NCBI RefSeq assembly: GCF_016755875.1
Contig: NZ_BNED01000005.1
Location: forward strand, 4,726,001 to 4,790,000
Direction: 5' to 3'
Length of the DNA stretch: 64,000 bases
Source: Streptomyces spororaveus
GTDB taxonomy: Bacteria; Actinomycetota; Actinomycetes; Streptomycetales; Streptomycetaceae
In this document: piece after piece, positions 8,192-16,257 of the stretch
How positions within the stretch are numbered: the first letter of the stretch is position 1
Layout of the letters: each line of letters begins with the position of its first letter
Position numbers and translations under genes: made by a program
Notes under the pieces: generated by a model
Told to the model about the DNA's origin: nothing
The model's input: the letters and a program-made list of their open reading frames with translations, nothing else
The model's database searches: none

Positions 8192-8764
8192 ATGATCCAG
8201 ATCCCGTCCGACCTGAACCCGGGCCTCGTCCCCCTCGCCTTCCTCCTCGGCAACTGGGAGGGTGCGGGAGTCTTCGACTTCCCCGGTGAGGAGAAGTGCA
8301 ACTTCGGCCAGGAGGTCGTCTTCAGCCACGACGGCCGGGACTTCCTGGAGTACACCTCCCACACCTGGGTCCTCGACGCCGAAGGCAACAAGGTGCGCCC
8401 GCTGGAGTCCGAGTCGGGCTACTGGCGCATCGACAAGGACCGCAAGGTCGAGATCGTCATGGTCCGCGACCAGGGCGTCGTCGAGGTCTGGTACGGCGAG
8501 CTCGCCGACCAGAAGCCCCAGATCGACCTGGTCACCGACGCGGTCGCCCGTACCGCGGCCTCCGGCCCGTACAGCGGCGGCAAGCGGCTCTACGGCTACG
8601 TGAAGAGCGATCTCATGTGGGTCGGCGAGAAGGCCACCCCGGACGTCGAGCTGCGTCCGTACATGTCGGCCCAGCTGAAGAAGGTCGTCACGCCCGAGGA
8701 GGTCGCCGAGATGGCGCGCAACCTCCCGGACATGCCGGACGACGGCATCGCCTTCTTCCGCTGA
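8192..8764 (+). CDS. ferric nitrobindin-like / FABP-fold protein (DUF1794)
   Basis: 190 aa, ATG at 8192. The N-terminal LLGNWEGAGVFDFP carries the GxWxGxG motif of nitrobindins, ten-stranded beta-barrel haem proteins that bind and isomerise peroxynitrite/NO. In true nitrobindins a C-terminal histidine ligates haem. Here the equivalent segment reads LRPYMSAQLKKV with Tyr-Met in place of a His, so haem binding is doubtful; actinobacterial homologues are known to lack this ligand. A Streptomyces-specific C-terminal tail EVAEMARNLPDMPDDGIAFF follows. Ligand unknown. Confidence 0.85.
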   Translation: MIQIPSDLNPGLVPLAFLLGNWEGAGVFDFPGEEKCNFGQEVVFSHDGRDFLEYTSHTWVLDAEGNKVRPLESESGYWRIDKDRKVEIVMVRDQGVVEVWYGELADQKPQIDLVTDAVARTAASGPYSGGKRLYGYVKSDLMWVGEKATPDVELRPYMSAQLKKVVTPEEVAEMARNLPDMPDDGIAFFR

Positions 8765-8796
8765 GTCCACGGGCCCGGTCCGCGACCGCGCCCACG

Positions 8797-8832
8797 GGCT
8801 GTGCGCACGGCTGTGCGAAAGGCTGTGCGAAA
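8797..8832. repeat. three tandem 12-base repeats before nur
   Basis: Copies GGCTGTGCGCAC (8797-8808), GGCTGTGCGAAA (8809-8820) and GGCTGTGCGAAA (8821-8832) abut the terminator hairpin. No function assigned; they end just before the hairpin stem. Confidence 0.8.
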
Positions 8833-8862
8833 GGGGACCGCGGGATCGCCCGCGGTCCCCTT
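8831..8862. terminator. hairpin terminator after the nitrobindin-like gene
   Basis: Perfect 14-base stem AAGGGGACCGCGGG / CCCGCGGTCCCCTT with a four-base loop ATCG. It ends only eight bases before the nur -10 box (8871-8876), insulating nur from read-through. Confidence 0.85.
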
Positions 8863-8882
8863 CGCGCGCATACACTGGCCGG

Positions 8883-9338
8883 GTGGGGAGCAGCCTGGAC
8901 ACCGAGAGCTCTGACTGGAAGAGCGACCTGCGGCAGCGCGGATACCGGCTGACACCGCAGCGCCAGCTCGTGCTGGAAGCGGTCGACGCCCTGGAGCACG
9001 CCACTCCGGACGAGATCCTCGCCGAGGTGCGCAAGACCGCCTCCGGGGTCAACATCTCCACCGTGTACCGCACCCTTGAGCTCCTGGAGGAGCTGAAGCT
9101 CGTCTCGCACGCCCACCTCGGGCACGGGGCCCCCACCTACCACCTCGCCGACCGGCACCACCACATCCACCTGGTCTGCCGCGACTGCGCCGAGGTCATC
9201 GAGGCGGACGTGGACATCGCCGCCGAGTTCACCGCGAAGCTCCGTGGCGCCTTCGGCTTCGAGACCGACATGAAGCACTTCGCGATCTTCGGCCTGTGCC
9301 GCAAGTGCGCCGCGAAGCAGCGTGCCGCCCAGTCGTAG
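8883..9338 (+). CDS. nur: Nur, nickel-responsive Fur-family repressor
   Basis: 151 aa. GTG at 8883 is six bases after TACACT (8871-8876), so a leaderless start is likely. It has a Fur-type winged helix (about 10-85) with NISTVYRTLELLEEL, then the dimer domain. All histidines known from the Streptomyces Nur structure are present with a +6 offset: H39, H92, H94, H96 for the M-site and H76, H78, H132 for the Ni-site. Nur represses nickel uptake genes and sodF when Ni is bound. The extra residues at the N-terminus relative to the S. coelicolor protein are a start-site difference. Confidence 0.93.
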   Translation: MGSSLDTESSDWKSDLRQRGYRLTPQRQLVLEAVDALEHATPDEILAEVRKTASGVNISTVYRTLELLEELKLVSHAHLGHGAPTYHLADRHHHIHLVCRDCAEVIEADVDIAAEFTAKLRGAFGFETDMKHFAIFGLCRKCAAKQRAAQS

Positions 9339-9359
9339 CAGGGTCGTACGCTTGGTCCC

Positions 9360-10334
9360 ATGACCAGCAGCCCCTTGCTCCATCTCCCCGGCGCCGTACC
9401 GGCCGAAGGCCGTGACGAGGGCGTCGCCGCCCACTACGGCGAGCTGTACGGCGAACAGCGCGCCCTCACGGAAGGGCGCGGCTTCGTCGACCTCTCGCAC
9501 CGCGGAGTCGTCACCGTCAGCGGGCCCGAACGCCTGAGCTGGCTGCACCTGCTGCTCACCCAGCACCTCACCGAGCTGCCGGCCGGGCAGGCCACCGAGG
9601 CGCTGATCCTCTCCGCCAACGGGCACATCGAGCACGCGCTCTACCTCGTCGACGACGGGGAGACCACGTGGGCGCACGTGGAGCCGGGCACCCAGGGCGA
9701 GCTGATCGCCTACCTGGAGTCCATGAAGTTCTTCTACCGCGTCGAAGTCGCCGACCGCACCGAGGAGTTCGCGGTCGTGCACCTGCCGGCCGGCTCCATC
9801 GCCGAGGTCGCCCAGGACAAGGAGCACGTCGTCCGGGAGACCGCGTACGGCCGGGACGTCTTCCTGCCCCGCGCCGAGCTGGAGTCCTTCGCCGCCGCGC
9901 ACGGCCCGGCCGCGGGTCTGCTCGCGTACGAGGCCCTGCGCGTCGAGGGGCACCGGCCGCGGCTCGGCCTGGAGACCGACCACCGCACCATCCCGCACGA
10001 GCTGGGCTGGATCGGTACCGCCGTGCACCTGCAGAAGGGCTGCTACCGCGGGCAGGAGACGGTCGCCCGCGTCCACAACCTGGGGAAGCCCCCGCGCCGC
10101 CTGGTCTTCCTGCACCTGGACGGCTCGGAGGTGCTGCTCCCGGCGCACGGCACCCCGGTGCGGCTCGCCTCGGACGGGGAGGAGGGCCGCCAGCTGGGCT
10201 TCGTGACCACGGCCGTCCGCCACCACGAGCTGGGCCCGATCGCGCTCGCGCTGGTCAAGCGGAACGTGCCGGTGGACGCGCCGCTGCTGGCCGGGAAGAC
10301 GGCCGCCGCGCAGGAGGTCGTCGTAGCGCCCTGA
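9360..10334 (+). CDS. ygfZ: YgfZ/GcvT-domain folate-binding protein
   Basis: 324 aa; ATG at 9360 lies seven bases after TACGCT (9347-9352), suggesting leaderless translation. The signature KGCYRGQETVAR (K226-C228 region) is the K-G-C-Y-x-G-Q-E motif of YgfZ, a tetrahydrofolate-dependent protein needed for repair or assembly of some Fe-S enzymes. The rest follows the GcvT fold, with a C-terminal beta-barrel (about 240-324). It sits 21 bases after nur and has its own putative promoter. Confidence 0.9.
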   Translation: MTSSPLLHLPGAVPAEGRDEGVAAHYGELYGEQRALTEGRGFVDLSHRGVVTVSGPERLSWLHLLLTQHLTELPAGQATEALILSANGHIEHALYLVDDGETTWAHVEPGTQGELIAYLESMKFFYRVEVADRTEEFAVVHLPAGSIAEVAQDKEHVVRETAYGRDVFLPRAELESFAAAHGPAAGLLAYEALRVEGHRPRLGLETDHRTIPHELGWIGTAVHLQKGCYRGQETVARVHNLGKPPRRLVFLHLDGSEVLLPAHGTPVRLASDGEEGRQLGFVTTAVRHHELGPIALALVKRNVPVDAPLLAGKTAAAQEVVVAP

Positions 10335-10343
10335 CCGCCGCGG

Positions 10344-10769
10344 TCAGACGTCGATGACGAGGGTGAACGGGCCGTGGTTGGTCAGCGAGACCCGCATGTC
10401 CGCGCCGAACCGGCCCGTCGCCACCGTCGCGCCCAGGGCGCGCAGCCGTGCCACGACCTCGTCCACCAGCGGCTCGGCCACCGGGCCGGGAGCCGCCGCG
10501 TTCCAGGTGGGCCGGCGGCCCTTGCGCGCGTCGCCGTAGAGCGTGAACTGGGAGATCACCAGCAGCGGGGCGCCGTTGTCGCTGCAGGACTTCTCGCCCT
10601 CCAGGATCCGCACGGACCACAGTTTGCGGGCCAGCAGCTCCGCCTTCTCCGGGGTGTCGTCGTGGGTCACCCCCACCAGCACGCACAGCCCCTCGCCGAC
10701 GATCTCGCCCACGGTCTCGCCGCCCACGACGACGCTCGCGCCGTCCACCCTCTGCACCACTGCTCGCAT
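10344..10769 (-). CDS. dtd: D-aminoacyl-tRNA deacylase
   Basis: 141 aa, ATG at 10769 ([20 protein letters not shown]). Both DTD active-site motifs are present: SQFTLYGD near residue 78 and the NHGPFT motif with the Gly-cisPro at the C-terminus, which recognises the D-chirality of the misacylated residue. The enzyme hydrolyses D-aminoacyl-tRNAs such as D-Tyr-tRNA in the cytosol. Convergent with ygfZ, only nine bases apart. Length is typical of the family. Confidence 0.95.
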   Translation of the reverse strand: MRAVVQRVDGASVVVGGETVGEIVGEGLCVLVGVTHDDTPEKAELLARKLWSVRILEGEKSCSDNGAPLLVISQFTLYGDARKGRRPTWNAAAPGPVAEPLVDEVVARLRALGATVATGRFGADMRVSLTNHGPFTLVIDV

Positions 10770-10905
10770 ACCACCTGTGTACCAGGCTTGCACCCGTCCG
10801 GGGCCGATCGGGTGCACTGGGACTGCATGGGGGCCACGGGGAGTGGCACGATGCACGAAGGCGGTGCGGGTGCGCCGCACCGGTCGAGGGGACGGACCTG
10901 AACGC

Positions 10906-11481
10906 ATGAATACTTCTGGTACCTCCGTACCTGCATCACCCGCCTCCGTCGCAGCTGCCGCGGTACGACCGCCCGCGCAGCGCACGGCCGAGACGCAGGG
11001 GCCGCCGGCCCCGACCGCCGCGCTCGGGCTGCCGGAACTGCGCGCGCTGCGCCGTGACGCGCAGCGCGACGAGGCCGATCTGAGCTACGTACGCAGATTG
11101 CTCCAGGGCCGCATCGACATCCTGCGGGCGGAGCTGGCCCGGCGGACGGACCCCGAGGCGCCGGTGGTGGACCGGCTCTCGGTGATCCTGGCCGACGCCC
11201 CCTCCAGCCGCAGCGCCTCCGCCCGGCACGTCACGCTCGGCACCCCGCACAGCGAGGAGTACCGGTTGCTGGCCGCGGAGATGCTGTCCGACGTGGAGCT
11301 GTCGGACCTGGGCGCCCGTACGGACGACGAACTGCACGACGGGATGGGGCGGCTGGTGCGCTACGAACAGCAGGTCTCGCGGCGCCGCCAGCAGCTCCAG
11401 CGCACGGTGGACGACTGCAGTGCGGAGATCACCCGCCGGTACCGGGAGGGAGAGGCGCAGGTGGACGACCTGCTGGCGTAG
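10906..11481 (+). CDS. rsiG: RsiG, c-di-GMP-dependent anti-sigma factor for WhiG
   Basis: 191 aa with an ATG at 10906. It contains two copies of the RsiG ligand motif E-x3-S-x2-R-x3-Q-x3-D, in two predicted antiparallel helices: E56-S60-R63-Q67-D71 and E154-S158-R161-Q165-D169. In Streptomyces, RsiG loaded with c-di-GMP through these helices sequesters the sporulation sigma factor WhiG. The first ~38 residues are Ala/Pro/Thr-rich and likely disordered. Neither whiG nor a c-di-GMP enzyme is adjacent, but cdgB lies 45 kb away in the same window. Confidence 0.92.
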   Translation: MNTSGTSVPASPASVAAAAVRPPAQRTAETQGPPAPTAALGLPELRALRRDAQRDEADLSYVRRLLQGRIDILRAELARRTDPEAPVVDRLSVILADAPSSRSASARHVTLGTPHSEEYRLLAAEMLSDVELSDLGARTDDELHDGMGRLVRYEQQVSRRRQQLQRTVDDCSAEITRRYREGEAQVDDLLA

Positions 11482-11527
11482 AAAATTCGGGCGACCGGAG
11501 GCGGTCGGGGGATTAGCGTGGGCCGCT

Positions 11528-12772
11528 ATGAGTGCTGACATCCGGCCGATAGCCGAATCCGAACTCCCCGACTGGGTGCGCACCGTGCACACCGGTTTCC
11601 TGGTCAGCCCCCGGGTGACCGAGTCCGACATCGCGCAGCGCGCCAAGTACTGCGACTTCTCCCGGATGCAGGGGGCGTTCGACCCCGACACCGGCCGCTG
11701 CGTGGCGGCCCTGCGCTCCTTCCCGCAGGAGCTGACCGTGCCCGGCGGGGCGGCCGTCCGCTCCACGGCCGTCTCCAACGTGGCCGTGCTGCCCACCCAC
11801 CGCCGGCAGGGTCTGCTGACCCGGATGATGGCCGGCGAGTTCGCGGCGGCCGAGGCGCGCGGTGACGCGCTGATGACCCTGATCGCCGCCGAGTACCCGA
11901 TCTACGGACGGTACGGGTTCGGGCCCGCGACCTCCCTCGTGGAGTGGGAGATCGACGTACCGCGCACCGGGCTCGACCGGAGGCTGTCGGCGCCCGTCGA
12001 CGGCGGCCGCATCGACCTGGTGGACGTCGAGGAGGTGCGGCGGGTGGGGCCCGGGCTGCACGAGCGGTTGCGGGCGCTCACGCCCGGTGCCGTGAACCGG
12101 GACGAGCGCTGGTGGAGCCTGGCGACCGGCCTGGAGGAGTGGTCGTACCGGCCGTACAAGGACAACTTCCACGCCGTGTACCGGACGGCGGAGGGGGAGG
12201 TGGCCGGCCTCGCCGTGTACAGCGCGGACGACCACTGGACGGACGCGAAGCTTCCGGAGAACACCGTGCAGGTCAAGTACCTGCTGGCCGTCACCCCGCA
12301 GGCGGAGCGGGCGTTGTGGCAGTTCCTGTGCTCGATCGACTGGGTGACGAAGGTCCGCACCGGCTACCGGGCCCCCGACGACCTCGCCCCGCAGCTGCTG
12401 CCCGACCCGCGGGCGGCGCGGGTCCTCACCACCGCGGACTTCCTGTGGGTGCGGGTGCTGGACGTCGTACGGGCGCTGGGCGCGCGCACGTACGAGGTGC
12501 CCGGGGTGCTCGTCCTGGAGGTCACGGACGAGACGGGCCCGGCGGCGGGCCGCTACCGGCTGGACGCGGGCACCGGCGTGTGCGAGCGGACCGAGGCGCC
12601 GGCGGACCTGCGGCTGGACGTGGCCGAACTGGGCTCCCTGTACCTGGGCGGCACTTCCGCGGTGCGGCTGGCCGCGCTGGGCCGGGTGACGCAGCAGCGG
12701 CCCGGGGCGGCCGCGCTGGCCGACGCGGTGTTCCGTACCGCGCGCAACCCGTGGTGCCCGGACATCTTCTGA
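11528..12772 (+). CDS. Eis-like GNAT N-acetyltransferase
   Basis: 414 aa. ATG at 11528 lies eight bases after TAGCGT (11514-11519), consistent with a leaderless start. The N-terminal GNAT domain (1-150) has the acetyl-CoA loop [11 protein letters not shown], the middle region forms the second degenerate GNAT fold and the C-terminal ~100 residues resemble the SCP2-like domain seen in Eis proteins. Eis enzymes multi-acetylate aminoglycosides and some proteins; the substrate here is unknown. It starts 46 bases after rsiG and is followed 12 bases later by the methyltransferase gene. Confidence 0.87.
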   Translation: MSADIRPIAESELPDWVRTVHTGFLVSPRVTESDIAQRAKYCDFSRMQGAFDPDTGRCVAALRSFPQELTVPGGAAVRSTAVSNVAVLPTHRRQGLLTRMMAGEFAAAEARGDALMTLIAAEYPIYGRYGFGPATSLVEWEIDVPRTGLDRRLSAPVDGGRIDLVDVEEVRRVGPGLHERLRALTPGAVNRDERWWSLATGLEEWSYRPYKDNFHAVYRTAEGEVAGLAVYSADDHWTDAKLPENTVQVKYLLAVTPQAERALWQFLCSIDWVTKVRTGYRAPDDLAPQLLPDPRAARVLTTADFLWVRVLDVVRALGARTYEVPGVLVLEVTDETGPAAGRYRLDAGTGVCERTEAPADLRLDVAELGSLYLGGTSAVRLAALGRVTQQRPGAAALADAVFRTARNPWCPDIF

Positions 12773-12784
12773 AGAGGACTGAGC

Positions 12785-13549
12785 TTGTTGACATCACTTG
12801 TGGAATCCCTGCGCGCGGCGGGCTGCGTCTTCGCGGAGGAGGAGGCGGAGCTCCTGACCGGGGCCGCCGCCGATGCCGACCACCTGGCGGAGCTGCTGGC
12901 CCGGCGGGTGGGCGGCGAACCGCTGGAGCACGTGGTCGGCTGGGCGGAGTTCTGCGGCCTGCGCATGGAGGTCGGCGCGGGCGCCTTCGTACCGCGCCGG
13001 CGCACCGAGTTCCTGGTACAGGAGGCGGTGGCGCTGGCCCGGCCCGGTGCCGTGGTGCTGGACCTGTGCTGCGGGGTCGGCGCCCTGGGCGCGGCGGTGG
13101 CCGCGGGCCTGCCGGGCGGCGTCGAGCTGCACGCGGCGGACATCGACCCGGCGGCGCTGGCGTACGCGCGGCGCAACGTTGCCCCGTACGGCGGCCGGGT
13201 GTGGGAGGGCGACCTGTACGCGGCGCTCCCGTCCGCGCTGCGCGGACGGGTGGACGTGCTGGTGGTCAACGCCCCGTACGTGCCGACGGAGGAGATCGCC
13301 CTCATGCCGTCGGAGGCGCGGGACCACGAGCCGCTGGTCTCCCTGGACGGCGGGGCCGACGGGCTGGACATCCACCGCCGGGTGGCGGCGGGGGCCCTGC
13401 CCTGGCTGGCCCCGGGCGGCCACCTGCTGATCGAGACCAGCGCGCGCCAGTCCCCGTCGACGGCCTCGGCCCTGACCTCCGCGGGCCTCGCGGTCCGGGC
13501 GGTGACCTCGGAGGAGCTGTACGCGACGGTGGTCATCGGCACGGCCTGA
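12785..13549 (+). CDS. PrmC-related protein-(glutamine-N5) methyltransferase
   Basis: 254 aa from the TTG at 12785, with GAAGAGGA just upstream. It has the SAM-binding motif VVLDLCCGVGALGAAVA and the catalytic NPPY-type motif in the variant form NAPYV, and FVPRRRTEFLV matches the PrmC 'VPRPxTE' segment. It is shorter and more divergent than true PrmC, which methylates the release-factor GGQ glutamine, and fits the family described as PrmC-related with unknown substrate. Translationally close to the preceding acetyltransferase gene (12-base gap). Confidence 0.85.
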   Translation: MLTSLVESLRAAGCVFAEEEAELLTGAAADADHLAELLARRVGGEPLEHVVGWAEFCGLRMEVGAGAFVPRRRTEFLVQEAVALARPGAVVLDLCCGVGALGAAVAAGLPGGVELHAADIDPAALAYARRNVAPYGGRVWEGDLYAALPSALRGRVDVLVVNAPYVPTEEIALMPSEARDHEPLVSLDGGADGLDIHRRVAAGALPWLAPGGHLLIETSARQSPSTASALTSAGLAVRAVTSEELYATVVIGTA

Positions 13550-13569
13550 CGCCGCGCGGCGGCCCAGCG

Positions 13570-14010
13570 GTGTTCGAGGTGCTGCCGCGCACGGGTCTGG
13601 CCCTGCCGAACCGGGCGGGCGTCCTGCGGTTCGGCATGTCCGGGCGGGCGGCCCGGTGGGCCGTCGCGACCCTGGCGGACGTGCGGGACACCTGGGTCTG
13701 CGGGACGGGCTGGGCCTTCACCGCCCGCTGCGAAGGCCTGGAACTGCTCGCCTACGGGGACTGCCCGGACCGCCTCGGCCGCACCGGCCACGACCGCCAC
13801 GGTCTGGCGGCCGTACACCTCGGCCGGTGCGGGCCGGAACCGGCCGGGCCGTCCGCCGTCCCGGTGGTCCTCCACGGCGTCGACCTGTTCGGGTACCCGG
13901 CCGCCGAGGTCCTGGAGGCCCTCGGGCCGGGCCCGCACTCCGGCGTGAGCCTGCCGCGGCCGGGACCTCCGGCCGGCTACCTGCGGGAGGTGCGGCTCTC
14001 CATCCCGTAG
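13570..14010 (+). CDS. hypothetical protein, 146 aa
   Basis: I do not recognise a family. The frame is open with normal Streptomyces third-position bias from a GTG at 13570 (20 bases after the methyltransferase stop) to 14010. The start is uncertain because no good ribosome site precedes it. The protein has a compact mixed alpha/beta look, with the phrases LPNRAGVLRFGMSGRAARWAV and VVLHGVDLFGYPAAEVLEALG, and four cysteines. It is neither secreted nor membrane-bound. Its position between the PrmC-like gene and a second unknown gene suggests a small two-gene unit. Confidence 0.6.
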   Translation: MFEVLPRTGLALPNRAGVLRFGMSGRAARWAVATLADVRDTWVCGTGWAFTARCEGLELLAYGDCPDRLGRTGHDRHGLAAVHLGRCGPEPAGPSAVPVVLHGVDLFGYPAAEVLEALGPGPHSGVSLPRPGPPAGYLREVRLSIP

Positions 14011-14067
14011 GCGAGCGGGTCCGGCGCAAGAAGACCTACGCGTGGTTCGGGAACCGAGGAGACGAAA

Positions 14068-14661
14068 TTGATCACGGAGTACCAGCAGAGGCTGCGCGAG
14101 CGCTACATCGCCGCCCCCGCGCTGCCGGCCCCGGAGCCCTGGCGGCCGGTGCCGGACCGCCGGACGCCCATCGGGGGCCTGCTCGGCATCGGCTTCGCCG
14201 TCCACCCCGACCGTGGGCACGACCTCGTCATGGTCGTGTCCAGCGCCGGCCACGGACTCTTCGACGCGGTCACCGGCGAGAGGATCGCCCGCGACCGGGA
14301 CCCGGACTTCGACACGAGCACCCCCGACGCCCACCCGGACCTCGCCTGCCCCGGGCTCGGCCCGATCGCCGGCGCCCCGGTACGCATCGCCGGACTCTTC
14401 GGCGGCGGCCTGCACCGCACCACACCGGACGGCTGGACCCTGGACGTGGTCAGCCCCGAGTGGCCCCGCGACCGCGTCATCCTCTCCGTCGACGGCGGGG
14501 CCCACGAAGGCCCGCCGGGAGGGAGCTGGTGGCACGTCTTCCACTCCGATTACTCGGAGCTCCGCGCAGCCGGGTTCTCCCCCTCCGGCCGCACCCTGGC
14601 GGTCGCCACCAGCAGCGACCTCACCCTGTGGACCCGGCCCGGGCTCGAGTTCGGCGACTGA
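14068..14661 (+). CDS. hypothetical protein, 197 aa
   Basis: The TTG at 14068 was chosen because GAGGAGA precedes it by seven bases; the translation begins MITEYQQRLRERYIAAPALP. It is a soluble protein with Gly/Asp/Pro-rich loops (VSSAGHGLFDAVTGERIARDRDPDFDTST) and the tryptophan-rich SWWHVFHSDYSELRAAGFSPSG. The repeated short beta-like segments could form a propeller- or sandwich-like fold; this is only an impression. No catalytic motif. It follows the 146-aa unknown gene by 57 bases. Confidence 0.65.
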   Translation: MITEYQQRLRERYIAAPALPAPEPWRPVPDRRTPIGGLLGIGFAVHPDRGHDLVMVVSSAGHGLFDAVTGERIARDRDPDFDTSTPDAHPDLACPGLGPIAGAPVRIAGLFGGGLHRTTPDGWTLDVVSPEWPRDRVILSVDGGAHEGPPGGSWWHVFHSDYSELRAAGFSPSGRTLAVATSSDLTLWTRPGLEFGD

Positions 14662-14694
14662 GCGGATCGCCGCCCGCCGCCGGGTGGGAGATGC

Positions 14695-14725
14695 TGCAAG
14701 CATGTCGCTTGCAATAGTTAGCAAG
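14695..14725. promoter_or_regulatory. overlapping inverted repeats upstream of the XRE regulator (candidate operator)
   Basis: Three half-sites alternate in orientation: TGCAAG (14695-14700), CTTGCA (14708-14713) and GCAAG (14721-14725). They form TGCAAG-N7-CTTGCA and CTTGC-N8-GCAAG, sharing the middle half-site. The stretch is unusually AT-rich for the region and lies just before the XRE gene start, so an autoregulatory operator over the promoter is likely. Confidence 0.5.
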
Positions 14726-14743
14726 GTCGGGCAGGATCTGAGC

Positions 14744-15118
14744 ATGGCATCGCTCAACGTCGGAAATCTCGGCGAGTACCTCCGTGAGCAGCGCCGGCAG
14801 GCCCAGCTTTCGCTGCGGCAGCTGGCCGAGCAGGCGGGGGTGTCGAATCCGTACCTGAGCCAGATCGAGCGCGGGCTGCGCAAGCCGAGCGCGGACATCC
14901 TGCAGCAGCTGGCCAAGGCGCTGCGGATCTCCGCGGAGACGCTGTACGTGCAGGCCGGGATCCTGGACGAGCGGGACCCGGACGAGGTGGAGACGCGAGC
15001 CGTCATACTCGCCGACCCGTCCATCAACGAGCGGCAGAAGCAGGTGCTGCTCCAGATCTACGAGTCGTTCCGCAAGGAGAACGCGCTCGATGCGCCCGCC
15101 GACGAGATGCCGTCGTAG
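14744..15118 (+). CDS. XRE-family helix-turn-helix regulator
   Basis: 124 aa from the ATG at 14744 (AGGA upstream; an in-frame ATG at 14702 exists but lies within the repeated operator). The N-terminal HTH covers residues 7-62: LGEYLREQRRQAQLSLRQLAEQ followed by GVSNPYLSQIERGLRKPS, the canonical recognition helix and 'SxIExGxxxPS' phrase. The C-terminal half (about 70-115) is charged and helical and may mediate dimerisation. The next gene, for an HBHA-like protein, starts 32 bases downstream and may be a co-transcribed target. Confidence 0.88.
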   Translation: MASLNVGNLGEYLREQRRQAQLSLRQLAEQAGVSNPYLSQIERGLRKPSADILQQLAKALRISAETLYVQAGILDERDPDEVETRAVILADPSINERQKQVLLQIYESFRKENALDAPADEMPS

Positions 15119-15150
15119 ACGAACCGAAGTTGATCCGGGAGGACCAGCAC

Positions 15151-15699
15151 ATGGCCATCGCCGATGACCTGAAGAAGACCCTCACCGACCCCACTCCCCT
15201 CTACTTCGCCGCGGGCACGGCCGATCTCGCCGTGCAGCAGGCCAAGAAGGTGCCCGACCTGATCGAGCAGCTGCGCGCCGAGGCTCCCGCGCGCATCGAG
15301 GCCGTGAAGAACACGGACCCGAAGGCTGTGCAGGACGCGGTCACCGCCAAGTTCGCCGAGGTGCTCGGCGCGATCGACCCGAAGAAGCTCGGGGAGACCG
15401 CCCAGGACCTGGCGCTGCGCGGTGTCGGCGTGGCCGCCGAGTACGCGGTGCGCGCCAAGGAGACCTACGACAAGGTCGCCGTGCACGGCGAGCAGGCCGT
15501 ACGGAACTGGCGGGGCGAGGTCTCCGCGGAGATCGTCGACATCGCCGTGGCCGTCGAGCCCGAGGCCGAGCCGGTGGCCGAGCCGGCGCCGGAGCCGGTG
15601 GCCGCGGCCGCCGACGGGGAGAAGCCCGGCGCCAGGAAGACCACCGCGCGCAAGAGCCCGGCCAAGAAGGCCGCGGTCACGGCGGACGACGCGAGCTGA
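15151..15699 (+). CDS. HBHA-like Lys/Ala-rich protein
   Basis: 182 aa from the ATG at 15151 with GGGAGGA upstream. The N-terminal two-thirds is a long amphipathic helical domain (DDLKKTLTDPTPLYFAAGT, then VPDLIEQLRAEAP...), and the tail carries AEPVAEPAPEPVAAA followed by a basic KTTARKSPAKKAA repeat. This layout matches heparin-binding haemagglutinin homologues, whose coiled-coil part binds membranes and whose lysine-rich tail binds polyanions. There is no signal peptide, as in mycobacterial HBHA. In Streptomyces the function is unknown; a structural or surface role is an inference. Confidence 0.75.
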   Translation: MAIADDLKKTLTDPTPLYFAAGTADLAVQQAKKVPDLIEQLRAEAPARIEAVKNTDPKAVQDAVTAKFAEVLGAIDPKKLGETAQDLALRGVGVAAEYAVRAKETYDKVAVHGEQAVRNWRGEVSAEIVDIAVAVEPEAEPVAEPAPEPVAAAADGEKPGARKTTARKSPAKKAAVTADDAS

Positions 15700-15721
15700 G
15701 ACGCAGCCGCATGAGCGACGG

Positions 15722-15752
15722 CGGGCCGGGCACCCTTCAGGTGCCCGGCCCG
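15722..15752. terminator. hairpin terminator after the HBHA-like gene
   Basis: Perfect 12-base stem CGGGCCGGGCAC / GTGCCCGGCCCG with loop CCTTCAG, about 20 bases past the stop codon. Confidence 0.82.
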
Positions 15753-15840
15753 TTGTGGTTCATGAAGGGGCACGTGCCGGTAGCGTGGAGTCGGGCGGCA
15801 TCCGAAGTGTGAAGCAGTAGCTGAGAAGGCGGTCGAAGCG

Positions 15841-16182
15841 ATGTTGATGAACGGGTTCGATCTGGGCGTGATCCCGTTGCTCATGCTCGCCATGCGGGTG
15901 CTCGCCGTCGTGGCCTTCGTGTTCGCCCTGGTGGCACGGGAGGACGCGTACCGGGCGGCCGAGAAGCAGAGCAAGACCTTCTGGCTGGTCCTGCTCGGCG
16001 TCACCGTGGCCGTGGGCTTCGTCCCGGGGATGATGTTCCTGCAGATCGCCGGTCTCGTCGCGACCATCGTGTTCTTCGTCGACGTACGCCCGGCCCTCAA
16101 GCAGGTCTCGGGCGGCGGCGGCCGACGCGGCGGCGGCAGCAGCAGCGACGGGCCGTACGGGCCCTACAACGGCGGACGCTAG
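15841..16182 (+). CDS. DUF2516 membrane protein
   Basis: 113 aa, ATG at 15841 (second ATG two codons later). Three hydrophobic segments (about 8-31, 44-60, 63-80) with the family phrase REDAYRAAEKQSKTFWLVLLG between them, and a Gly/Arg/Ser-rich cytoplasmic tail ending YGPYNGGR. Matches DUF2516, a small integral membrane family of actinobacteria. Function unknown. Confidence 0.85.
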   Translation: MLMNGFDLGVIPLLMLAMRVLAVVAFVFALVAREDAYRAAEKQSKTFWLVLLGVTVAVGFVPGMMFLQIAGLVATIVFFVDVRPALKQVSGGGGRRGGGSSSDGPYGPYNGGR

Positions 16183-16257
16183 GCCGGAAGAGACGGCCTG
16201 GGCGGGCTGCGCGCGGCGGCCGCGAACGCGGCGCGCCCCGGCCGGGGCCCGGTGGGC

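Noticed and set aside
14709..14724. Possible Nur box in TTGCAA-N4-TAGCAA upstream of the XRE gene
   Set aside because: The Nur consensus needs a five-base spacer and TTGCAA on both sides; the alternating half-sites fit a different operator better.
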